Positions 55,557 through 62,691 of a stretch of 64,000 bases of DNA are shown piece after piece. This stretch comes from Burkholderiales bacterium. Lineage in GTDB: Bacteria > Pseudomonadota > Gammaproteobacteria > Burkholderiales > Burkholderiaceae_C. The first letter of the stretch is position 1; the number at the start of each line of letters is the position of its first letter. The DNA lies in the NCBI GenBank assembly GCA_003963075.1, contig RXJV01000057.1, positions 40,201 to 104,200 of the forward strand. Reading direction: 5' to 3'. A program made the translations under genes and the position numbers. Under the pieces are notes generated by a model. That model saw only the letters and a list, made by a program, of their open reading frames with translations, was not told the DNA's origin and did no database searches.

Positions 55557-57129
55557 GGATGCCCGCCGGCTGCACCGCCCCCACCTCGCCGCGCCGTATC
55601 GCCGCGGCGCGCGCCTGCACGGCCTGCCGTTGCGTGTCGTCCAGCCGGTCCGCGTTCTTCACCTGCAGGGCCATGCGCGGATTGCTCGCCAGCCGCTCGG
55701 CGTGGCGCAGCAGGAAGTCCCAGTACAGCGTGGTGAAGGGGCAGGCCCGGTCGCCGACGCGCTGGGCCGGGTCGTAGCGGCAGCCCTGGCAATGCGGGCT
55801 CATGCGCTGGATGTATTTGCCGGTGGCGATATAGGGCTTGCTGCCCATCAGGCCGCCGTCGGCGTACTGGCTCATGCCCAGGGTGTTGGGCAGTTCCACC
55901 CACTCGACCGCATCCACGTACACCGCGAGATACCAGGCGTGCACCTGGCTGGGCCGCACGCCCAGCATCAGCGCATACAGGCCGGTGACCATCAGGCGCT
56001 GGATGTGATTGGCGTAGCCGTGATCAAGCGTTTGCCGCAGCGCATCACGCAGGCAGGCCATGTCGGTCGCGCCGGTCCAGTACCAGCCGGGCAGCGCGTG
56101 CTGGGCATCCAGCGCATTGCACTCGGCATAGCCCGGCATCCGGGTCCAGTAGATGCCGCGGACGTATTCACGCCAGCCCAGGATCTGGCGGATGAAGCCC
56201 TCGACGCTGGCCAGCGGTGCCAGCCCGTCCCGGTAGGCGGCCTCGGCCGCCGCCACCACCTCGTGCGCGCCGAGCAGCTTCAGGTTGAGGGCCGCCGACA
56301 GGTGCGAGTGGTAGAGCCATGGGTCGCCGGGCCACATCGCGTCCTGGTAGCGGCCGAACAGCGGCAGCCGCTCGCGCACAAAGGCCTGCAGCGACTGCAG
56401 GGCCTGCGCCCGCGTGACCGGCCAGGCAAAGCTGTCCAGGCCGCCGGGGTGCTGCGCAAAGCGGGCCTGAACCAGAGCAATCACTTCGCGCGTGATCGCG
56501 TCAGGCTCGAAGCCGACCCGCGGCGGCACGTCGCCGGGGCCCGCAGCGCCGAAGGCCTCTCGGTTGTCAGCATCGAAGTTCCATTGCCCGCCATCGGGCT
56601 CGGCGTCCGCGCCCTCACCCTGCATCAGCACCCGATGCCGCTTGCGCTGCTCGCGGTAGAAGTACTCCATGCGCAGGGACTTCCGACCCCGGGCGTGCGC
56701 GGCGAACTCTCTCACCGTGACGAAGAAATGCCGGTCCTCGCGGATGTCCAAAGGCAGGCCGGCCGCCTCTGCCTCGACCTTGATGGCCTGCAAGACCCGC
56801 CAGTCGCCCGGCGCGGTCATCACGAGGCGGGACGGCCCGAGGCGCGCGATGTCGAGCCGCAGTTGCGCGGCCAAGCTCCCGGCAGTGCCCGGCGCGTCCA
56901 GCCGGGCGTAGTGCAGGCGGCGCCCGGCCGCCTGCAGCTCGACCGCGAAGTGACGCATCGCCGCCAGGAACAGGGCCGTGCGCGGCTTGCTGGACCAGAC
57001 CTGGGTCGACTCCTCGGCAACCTCGGCCATCCAGACCGCATCCACGGCCGCATCGAAACCGTCGAACGCCGCGGCGTGCAGGTCCAGCTGGTCTCCCAGC
57101 ACCAGCACGAGGGCACGCAGTTCAGTCAC
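55549..57129 (-). CDS. Iron-sulfur bacterial photolyase/cryptochrome (FeS-BCP)
   Basis: A 526-residue member of the FeS-BCP (PhrB/CryB-type) family, which repairs (6-4) photoproducts or senses light using FAD, a lumazine antenna and a 4Fe-4S cluster. The alpha/beta domain opens MTELRALVLVLGDQLDLHAAA. Four cysteines match cluster ligands: one in DMACLRDALRQ (about residue 359), two in HCQGCRYDP (about 447 and 450) and one in RACPFTTLYW (about 463). Their spacing, 88, 3 and 13, is the same as in Agrobacterium PhrB. HIQRLMVTGLYALMLGV is also typical. It follows the HiPIP gene on the same strand. Confidence 0.94.
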   Translation of the reverse strand: MTELRALVLVLGDQLDLHAAAFDGFDAAVDAVWMAEVAEESTQVWSSKPRTALFLAAMRHFAVELQAAGRRLHYARLDAPGTAGSLAAQLRLDIARLGPSRLVMTAPGDWRVLQAIKVEAEAAGLPLDIREDRHFFVTVREFAAHARGRKSLRMEYFYREQRKRHRVLMQGEGADAEPDGGQWNFDADNREAFGAAGPGDVPPRVGFEPDAITREVIALVQARFAQHPGGLDSFAWPVTRAQALQSLQAFVRERLPLFGRYQDAMWPGDPWLYHSHLSAALNLKLLGAHEVVAAAEAAYRDGLAPLASVEGFIRQILGWREYVRGIYWTRMPGYAECNALDAQHALPGWYWTGATDMACLRDALRQTLDHGYANHIQRLMVTGLYALMLGVRPSQVHAWYLAVYVDAVEWVELPNTLGMSQYADGGLMGSKPYIATGKYIQRMSPHCQGCRYDPAQRVGDRACPFTTLYWDFLLRHAERLASNPRMALQVKNADRLDDTQRQAVQARAAAIRRGEVGAVQPAGIHG

Positions 57130-57165
57130 CTGCGGCCTCAGCGCTGCCGGGCAGGCTGACCGGCA

Positions 57166-57477
57166 TCAGGGCTTCTTGACCCAGGCGCTGCACCAGCCGG
57201 CCGCCGCAACCTGCTTGCCGGCGAACAGCGGGCAGCCACCCGCCTTGTCTGTGGGCTTGCCCTGATAGAGCGCACAGCTGCTGCACTGCTGGCCGGCGGC
57301 GTACTTGGGGTACTTCTTCGTGTCTGCCCGCTTGGCCTCCGCCACGTAACCAAGCGAAGCCGCCTGGGCATCCTTTTCGTCCACCAGGGCCTGCGCCCCG
57401 GCCGGCCGGGAGACCACCGCACCACAGGCGGCGGACAGCGACATCAAAAACACGCGACGCGGCAGAACTGTGTTCAT
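57166..57477 (-). CDS. High-potential iron-sulfur protein (HiPIP)
   Basis: A 103-residue HiPIP, a small periplasmic 4Fe-4S electron carrier. A twin-arginine signal (LPRRVFLMSLSAACGAVVSR) exports the folded protein. Cluster cysteines are in QCSSCALYQG (two), GGCPLFAGK and GWCSAWVKK. AGGAG lies before the ATG at 57477; the frame runs 8 codons further up without support. It is the first gene of the leftward photolyase run (36 bp before the FeS-BCP gene) and diverges from the MerR regulator. Confidence 0.93.
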   Translation of the reverse strand: MNTVLPRRVFLMSLSAACGAVVSRPAGAQALVDEKDAQAASLGYVAEAKRADTKKYPKYAAGQQCSSCALYQGKPTDKAGGCPLFAGKQVAAAGWCSAWVKKP

Positions 57478-57595
57478 GGCTGCTCCTAGAAGTGACGCCA
57501 CTCTAAGCGTTTATGCGTCGTTTCGGGTTCATTGGTGGATTTCGCACCGCCCGTGTCGGATACTCCGCGTCAAACCCGATTCATCCAGGGCTCCG

Positions 57596-58663
57596 ATGAA
57601 GAAACCCAGGTCTGCCCCCGCGGCGGTGGCGCCGCCCGCCGGTGATGCGCCGGCCACAACCCATCGCAGCGGCGCCGTCGCGCGCATGCTGCGGATGCCG
57701 GTGGCCACCCTGCGCGTCTGGGAGCGGCGCTACGCGCTGACCCAACCCCAACTCTCCCCCAGTGGCCAGCGCCTGTACTCGGCCGACGATGTGCGGCGGC
57801 TCGCCCTGATCAAGCAGCTCACCGACCTTGGCCATGCCATCGGCAGCCTGGCCGGTCTGGACATGGCGCAGCTCCAGCAGGTGGCCTCGACCCATGCCCA
57901 CACCCTGATGGGCCTGCAGCCCGGTGCGGCTCAGCCAGCTCACCCGGCCCCAGCACCGCAACCGCAGCACGCCTGGCGGCTCGCCGTCATCGGCGCGACG
58001 CTCGGCGCGCGACTGCAGCGTCCGGCGCTGTTGCGCCGGCTCACTCGGCGGGGTCGCAGCGCGTCGCTGCTCGGCCCCTTCCCCGATATCGCCGAGGCCG
58101 AGGCGGCGCTGCACAACACCGAGGTCGATGCCTTGCTGATCCACGAGCCCCGCCTGTACCCGGGCTGGCTGGCCGGCCTGGATCACGCCGCCCCGAGCCT
58201 TGCCAACACCCCGAAGGCCGTGCTCTATGGCTTCGCCGCCGAGGCCGTCTGCGATGCGCTGGCGACGGCGGGTGTCAGCCTGCTGCGCGGGCCCCAGCCC
58301 GATGCGGTGCTGGCGCAGTGGCTCGGCACACTGCCCGGCGCCAGCCCGCCAGCCCCGCAGCCGATGACGGCACCGGCAGCGAGCAAGCCGCCGCCGCCGC
58401 GCTGGAGCGATGCCGCCCTGGCCGACTTTGCCGGCCTGTCCACCACCATCGCCTGCGAATGCCCGCGCCACGTGGCCGAGCTGCTGATGCAGCTGTCGCA
58501 CTTCGAGGCCTACAGCGCCGAATGCCAGCACCGCGGCGCGGCCGACGCGCGGCTGCATGCCTACCTCGGCCAGGTCACGGCCGAGGCCAGGGCGCGCTTC
58601 GAGACCGCCTTGGAGCAGGTGGCTCTGCATGAAGGCCTGCTGCTGCCGGTGCTGGAACGCTGA
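57596..58663 (+). CDS. MerR-type regulator, LitR/CarH-like without B12 motif
   Basis: A 355-residue regulator. After a disordered N-terminus, residues about 23-85 form a MerR winged helix (SGAVARMLRMPVATLRVWER, RRYALTQPQLSPSGQRLYSA) of the LitR/CarH kind. The middle (about 125-250) looks like a Rossmann-type alpha/beta fold (WRLAVIGATLGARL, VDALLIHEPRLYPGW), but the cobalamin motif DxHxxG and the helical-bundle ExxH are absent. The C-terminal 85 residues are helical and include CECPRHVAELLMQLS. It diverges from the HiPIP-photolyase genes, its likely targets, with 118 bp between. Light sensing through B12 is doubtful for this protein itself. Confidence 0.85.
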   Translation: MKKPRSAPAAVAPPAGDAPATTHRSGAVARMLRMPVATLRVWERRYALTQPQLSPSGQRLYSADDVRRLALIKQLTDLGHAIGSLAGLDMAQLQQVASTHAHTLMGLQPGAAQPAHPAPAPQPQHAWRLAVIGATLGARLQRPALLRRLTRRGRSASLLGPFPDIAEAEAALHNTEVDALLIHEPRLYPGWLAGLDHAAPSLANTPKAVLYGFAAEAVCDALATAGVSLLRGPQPDAVLAQWLGTLPGASPPAPQPMTAPAASKPPPPRWSDAALADFAGLSTTIACECPRHVAELLMQLSHFEAYSAECQHRGAADARLHAYLGQVTAEARARFETALEQVALHEGLLLPVLER

Positions 58664-58728
58664 GTCTCACCCCCGGCATCGCCCAGGTGGGCAGCTCTGT
58701 GCGCGTTGCTCGGTGACCGAGCCCGGTT

Positions 58729-58851
58729 CCGACGGCGAGGTTCGCAACGCAATGCGGTCCGTTGAACGGTTCCGCTCGCACCCTGGGGCCACAGCGGCAT
58801 TGCGCTGTACCGGCTTGACGGGATAGCCCCGAGTTCTTGGGGGCGCGACGC
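58729..58851 (-). repeat. Divergent inverted relative of the PEP-CTERM repeat
   Basis: Read on the minus strand, this stretch resembles the 159-bp repeats found at 60837 and 62493. The best-kept core, GTCAAGCCGGTACAGCG (58819-58803), differs from theirs at one of 17 bases. It is flanked by similar CGGGGC and GGCCCC/GCGAGCG blocks, with gaps. It fills the 201-bp gap between the MerR gene and the response-regulator gene. Similarity outside the core is weak by eye, so homology is tentative. Confidence 0.45.
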
Positions 58852-58864
58852 CTACACTGCAACG

Positions 58865-59539
58865 ATGCCACGCTCCGTGCTCATCGTTGAAGACGATCCG
58901 CGCTTTCGTGCGTTGATCGCATCGGCGGTGCACTCGGCCCCGGACCTGCATCTGGCCGGCATTGCGCATGACCTGCCGGAGGGTCTCAGGCTGCTTGAGC
59001 AGACGCGGCCTGAGGTGTTGCTCGTGGATATCGGCCTGCCCAGCGGCAGCGGCATCGAGCTGATCCAACGCGCTGCACAGCAAGACCCGGAATGCGCATC
59101 GATCGTGGTCACCGTCTTTGCCGACGAAGAGCCCGTGCTGAAGTGCATCAAGGCGGGGGCCACGGGCTACTTGCTGAAGGATGCACGCGATGTCGACATC
59201 GTGCGCCAGATCCGGCTGCTCAACGATGGCGGCAGCCCGATCAGCCCTTCGATCGCCCGGCGCTTGCTCAAGCATGTGGCTGCGAGCGAAGCACTGCCCG
59301 GTGGCGCCGCTTCATCCGAGGCTGAGGTGCCGGAGGCGCGTGTGCGCTTGTCCGGCAAGGAACATGTCGTGCTGACGCTCAGCGCCAAGGGCTACAACTA
59401 TGAGGAGATCGCGACCCTGTTGAACCTGTCGCGGCACACGGTGGAAACCCACGTCAAGCGCATCTACCGCAAGCTGCAGGTGCATTCCAAGACCGAGGCG
59501 GTGTACGAGGCTCGCAAGATGGGGCTGGTGCGTGATTGA
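58865..59539 (+). CDS. NarL-type response regulator
   Basis: A 224-residue response regulator. Receiver domain: SVLIVEDDPRFRALI, phospho-acceptor Asp in EVLLVDIGLPSGSG near residue 56, and Lys in GYLLKDARDVD near 106. A linker of about 25 residues leads to a LuxR-type helix-turn-helix (GKEHVVLTLSAKGYNYEEIA, HTVETHVKRIYRKLQVHSKT). It overlaps the kinase gene by 8 nt. It is a NarL-type output and not the sigma-54-dependent PrsR type known from some PEP-CTERM loci. Confidence 0.93.
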   Translation: MPRSVLIVEDDPRFRALIASAVHSAPDLHLAGIAHDLPEGLRLLEQTRPEVLLVDIGLPSGSGIELIQRAAQQDPECASIVVTVFADEEPVLKCIKAGATGYLLKDARDVDIVRQIRLLNDGGSPISPSIARRLLKHVAASEALPGGAASSEAEVPEARVRLSGKEHVVLTLSAKGYNYEEIATLLNLSRHTVETHVKRIYRKLQVHSKTEAVYEARKMGLVRD

Positions 59540-60758
59540 CGGGACCGTCCACCTGGACGGTCGCAGCCGCGAAGACACCGTGCGCCTCTACCTTGGGCGT
59601 TGGAGAGGCTCGCTGTTGGCAGTGACGCTGTTCACTCTGGCAGCCGCCGCGGCGGGGCGTGACTATGTGTCGACGCGCATTGCCCTGGCATGGTGCGGCC
59701 TTTCATGCCTCAACTACCTGGGTCAAGCCTTTGTGAGCTGGCGCATGGAACGGTCACCGTCACTGTCTGACGGCATTCGGCACTGGATGCCCTGGCTGCT
59801 GCTTTCGATCGGCATCGGCGGCCTGCTCTGGGGGGCGGTGCCGTGGCTACTTTCTGCAGCCACATTGCCGGTGCAGTTGATCGCGAGCCTGTTCAACCTG
59901 ATGCTGTTCTTCGCGGTCGTCAATGCACCCTCCACCCGCTCCATGATCATCGTGGCGACTTCCATCGCACCACCCACCATCCTGGCTCTCGCGATGCGCG
60001 GTGGCATTCCTCAGGTGGCTCTGGGCAGCGCGGTTGCCTACGCCCTGGTGCTCGCTTATGCGCTGCGAGTGCAAGCGGCAGTTCAAGCAACGCAAAAGGA
60101 ACGTCATGCGGCCAAGGATCTGGCCGCAGAACTGCGCCGTCAGCAGCAGCGGCTGATCGAAGTCGAGAACGAGCGCACCCTGCTGCTGGAGCGGGAGCGG
60201 CTGATGCATGACATGCACGACGGCCTGGGCTCGACCCTGGCGTCGTGGCTCGCCGCCGCCGAGCGCGGCCTCGTGCAGCCGTCAGAGGTCGCAGGGCTCC
60301 TGCGCGACTGCATCGACGACCTGCGCGCCGTGATCGACTCGCTGGAGCCCGTCGAAAACGATCTGGTCGCGCTGCTGGCCATGCTGCGCTTCCGCCTCGG
60401 TCGCCGGCTGGACGCAGCCGGCATCGAACTCGAATGGTCCATGGGCGATCTGCCGCCGCTGGACTGGCTCGGCCCCTCCGAGGCCTTGCAGATCATGCGC
60501 ATCGTGCAGGAAACATTGGCCAATGCGGTGAAGCACTCCGGCGCGACACAAGTAAGCATTCGGACCGACCAGGCAGGGGCCACCGTGCGGATCCGCGTGA
60601 CCGACAACGGCTGCGGCTTTGCGCCCGAGACGGTGCACGAAGGGCGCGGGCTGAGGCTCTTGCGCCAACGTGCGCAACAGTTTGTCGGCAGCGTCGACCT
60701 CAGCTCTGGCATTGGCGCCGGCACCCGTATGAGCTTGCTACTGCCCGTGCAACGCTAG
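59532..60758 (+). CDS. Membrane sensor histidine kinase (six-helix input)
   Basis: A 408-residue kinase. About five to six closely spaced membrane helices (residues about 25-185) form the input, with no sizeable periplasmic domain, so the signal is probably sensed in the membrane. A coiled coil (AAELRRQQQRLIEVENERTL) leads to the HisKA_3-like helix with phospho-His in MHDMHDGLGSTLASWLAAAE near residue 230. The ATPase domain has VQETLANAVKHSGA and DNGCGFAPETVHEGRGLRLL. The start is a GTG at 59532 overlapping the regulator gene. Signal unknown; neighbours on the right are PEP-CTERM genes. Confidence 0.92.
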   Translation: MIDGTVHLDGRSREDTVRLYLGRWRGSLLAVTLFTLAAAAAGRDYVSTRIALAWCGLSCLNYLGQAFVSWRMERSPSLSDGIRHWMPWLLLSIGIGGLLWGAVPWLLSAATLPVQLIASLFNLMLFFAVVNAPSTRSMIIVATSIAPPTILALAMRGGIPQVALGSAVAYALVLAYALRVQAAVQATQKERHAAKDLAAELRRQQQRLIEVENERTLLLERERLMHDMHDGLGSTLASWLAAAERGLVQPSEVAGLLRDCIDDLRAVIDSLEPVENDLVALLAMLRFRLGRRLDAAGIELEWSMGDLPPLDWLGPSEALQIMRIVQETLANAVKHSGATQVSIRTDQAGATVRIRVTDNGCGFAPETVHEGRGLRLLRQRAQQFVGSVDLSSGIGAGTRMSLLLPVQR

Positions 60759-60836
60759 CCTGCCAGGCCCTGCGTAGCGCGGCGCCACGAGCCGGCTCGC
60801 ACCGACAGGCAAGCGGTGGCCAGGGTGCATCGCACA

Positions 60837-60995
60837 GGCAAGGCGTGTGCATCCCCACGGCGGGGGACGGGGCGTACCGTGAAGCCGGTACAGCGGCCAC
60901 TGGCCCCTGCGCGGCGAGCGCGCGACATTCGTGTCCGTGCGGTCTGCGATCTAGCGCATCGGGTCAGTGACCTCGACGGCGCGAAACAGCCCGAG
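60837..60995 (+). repeat. 159-bp repeat, copy A, upstream of PEP-CTERM gene 1
   Basis: This 159-bp element matches 62493-62651 without gaps, with about 12 differences by hand alignment (near 92% identity). It contains a perfect hairpin GTACCG-TGAAGC-CGGTAC (60874-60891) and a GC-rich block GCGGCGAGCGCGCG. It ends 97 bp before the ATG of the first PEP-CTERM gene. The flanks (60759-60836 and 60996-61092) do not match those of copy B, so its edges are sharp. The 334-bp gap between kinase and PEP-CTERM gene holds nothing else I recognise. Confidence 0.85.
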
Positions 60996-61092
60996 CGTTC
61001 GTTGACGCAGATTTAAATAATGACAACAGGTCTACCGTACAACATCGCGAGTTCTCGATCCGATATTCATTCACCCCCGAAGGAAGCCCAAA

Positions 61093-62124
61093 ATGAATGC
61101 GCACCCCTACATGATCCGCAAGTACCATCTTTTGAAAGCAGGGTTGTTTTCAATCGGAATTGCGGCTTTACCCAACATCGCTACAGCCAGCACCTTTATT
61201 TCAGCAACAGCCCAAACCTATGGAACCACGACGACTGGTGCCAAAGACTCCAAGGGCATTGGCGGCACGGCTGGCCAGGAGGTTCAATATCGCGCATCTG
61301 CCAACACCTTTGAAATCGGGCACTCCGCGACCGCAACCGCTTATGCTGACGCCAAGGAAGGGACTCTGAGAGCCGCCGTCAGGTCGTCTGCGGCCACGAC
61401 CGCCAGCACAACTGATACCGGTAGCGCGGAAGGCTACGCGACGGCGACGTGGGACGACACGATGACAGTCAATGCAGGCAACGTCCTCAAAGGCAACAAG
61501 GGCTATATCGTTGCGACGATCGATATCTCTGGGTCTTTCGCTGGCACTACCGGACTACCTGACGCTGCGGACAGCGCAGAACATAATGAGCTCATCCGGA
61601 TTATTGGTACGGGTATCGATTCGTCAAGCACCCCCAGGGGCTATGGATGTGGCGGCTGGAGTTTATGTGGTTACCATGACTACGCGACCTGGGGCGTCGA
61701 CGCTCTATTCTCAAACATTCAATCGGTCATTCCACTAAGAATTCCCATTACCTTTGGTGCCGCGACCCACCTGAACTACACCTTGGATCTGACGAGCCTT
61801 GCCTGGACTCATAGCCGCGGCGGTGGGAGCGGAATATCGGCCAGTGCGTTTGTGGATTATGCGCACACCATGAATTGGGGCGGCATCAGTGGCGTCTACG
61901 ACGCCAACAATGTGCTCGTGGGCAACATCACAACAACATCGGCATCGGGCTTTAACTACCTCGACGCGGCGCCAGTGCCTGAGCCAGAACGCTATGCGCT
62001 GTTTCTGGCGGGCTTTGGGATCATGTCGGTGGTTTCCCGACTCCGTAATCAACCGCCGCGGGTATTGCGGAGGCGCATCGATTCCAGTGACACGGCCGCG
62101 GCCGAACCCGCGCGTTGTGCGTGA
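61093..62124 (+). CDS. PEP-CTERM sorting-domain protein 1
   Basis: A 343-residue exported protein. A signal peptide (about residues 1-33, ending ATAS) leads to a Thr/Ser/Ala/Gly-rich beta-type ectodomain of unknown function with one close Cys pair (GYGCGGWSLCGY). The C-terminal sorting signal reads VPEPERYALFLAGFGIMSVV followed by SRLRNQ: PEP motif, membrane helix, basic residues. Unusually, about 25 further residues follow (PPRVLRRRIDSSDTAAAEPA and on), where such proteins normally stop. An exosortase would cleave at the PEP site; none is in the window. AAGGAAG precedes the ATG. Base composition is less GC-rich than the neighbours. Confidence 0.88.
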   Translation: MNAHPYMIRKYHLLKAGLFSIGIAALPNIATASTFISATAQTYGTTTTGAKDSKGIGGTAGQEVQYRASANTFEIGHSATATAYADAKEGTLRAAVRSSAATTASTTDTGSAEGYATATWDDTMTVNAGNVLKGNKGYIVATIDISGSFAGTTGLPDAADSAEHNELIRIIGTGIDSSSTPRGYGCGGWSLCGYHDYATWGVDALFSNIQSVIPLRIPITFGAATHLNYTLDLTSLAWTHSRGGGSGISASAFVDYAHTMNWGGISGVYDANNVLVGNITTTSASGFNYLDAAPVPEPERYALFLAGFGIMSVVSRLRNQPPRVLRRRIDSSDTAAAEPARCA

Positions 62125-62159
62125 CAGGAGGCTTCTTGGTCGTCCGGCGAGACGTCGAC

Positions 62160-62475
62160 GCCCAGCGACCCCATTAATCGGGTGGTTGAACCAAGCGCCC
62201 CATTCCGGCGTTGCCAGTTCCACACCCTGCTCGGTCTTCCATGGCTTGCGCCGGTGAATCCCCGCGGCGGTATCGTGGCCATGGATGTTCTCGGCCAGGG
62301 CGCTGTCTTTGCTGTTGCCCTTGGACTCCGCTGAGGGCTTGATGCCGGCTTGGAGCCAGGTGAGCAGCGTTTGCGGCACACAGCCGATCTTGGCGGCGAG
62401 AGACATGACTGCGGCCCAGGTCGCACGGGTGCTCATCACGGTACCCAGCAACATGCGCAAAGCACGCAGCTGCGG
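62160..62475 (-). pseudogene. IS3-family transposase relic, internally deleted
   Basis: On the minus strand one open frame joins two pieces of an IS3-type transposase. First comes the OrfA helix-turn-helix (TRATWAAVMSLAAKIGCVPQ, TLLTWLQAGIKPS; about 62469-62331). Immediately after comes the OrfB C-terminus (SALAENIHGHDTAAGIHRRK, PWKTEQGVELATPEWGAWFN; about 62310-62166). The whole DDE catalytic core between them is missing, and the end after WFNH is lost. It is therefore non-functional. It lies in the 567-bp gap between the two PEP-CTERM genes, next to repeat copy B; the rest of that gap shows nothing recognisable. Confidence 0.85.
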
Positions 62476-62492
62476 CCGGGATTCACCACAAA

Positions 62493-62651
62493 GGCAAGGC
62501 GTCTGCATCCCCACGGCAGGGGACGGGGCATACCGTGAAGCCGGTACAGCGGCCACTGGCCCCTGCGCGCCGAGCGCGCGACATTCGTGTCCGTGCCGTC
62601 TGCGACCGAACGCATCAGGTCAGTGAGCTCGACGGCGCGAAATTGCCCGAG
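62493..62651 (+). repeat. 159-bp repeat, copy B, upstream of PEP-CTERM gene 2
   Basis: Second copy of the 159-bp element, same orientation as copy A and gapless against it. The hairpin is kept as TACCG-TGAAGC-CGGTA (62531-62546), one pair shorter. It ends 40 bp before the ATG of the second PEP-CTERM gene and starts about 20 bp after the transposase relic. Confidence 0.85.
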
Positions 62652-62691
62652 ATTTCATCCACGCCGTTCCTGCCAAACCTGGACCCAAACC

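Noticed and set aside
58865..60758. The two-component pair as PrsK/PrsR, the known PEP-CTERM regulators
   Set aside because: The regulator has a LuxR-type helix-turn-helix and no AAA+ sigma-54 domain, and I found no convincing sigma-54 site before either PEP-CTERM gene.
60816..61016. Short open frames through the 159-bp repeats, with translations sharing KPVQRPLAPARRARDIRVRA
   Set aside because: The shared peptide reflects DNA identity between the repeat copies; there is no ribosome site, and conservation is not biased to third codon positions. Treated as a non-coding repeat.
61735..62556. An apparent 273-residue minus-strand gene across the end of PEP-CTERM gene 1
   Set aside because: Only the middle part is meaningful, as an IS3 transposase relic; both ends are antisense or repeat sequence.
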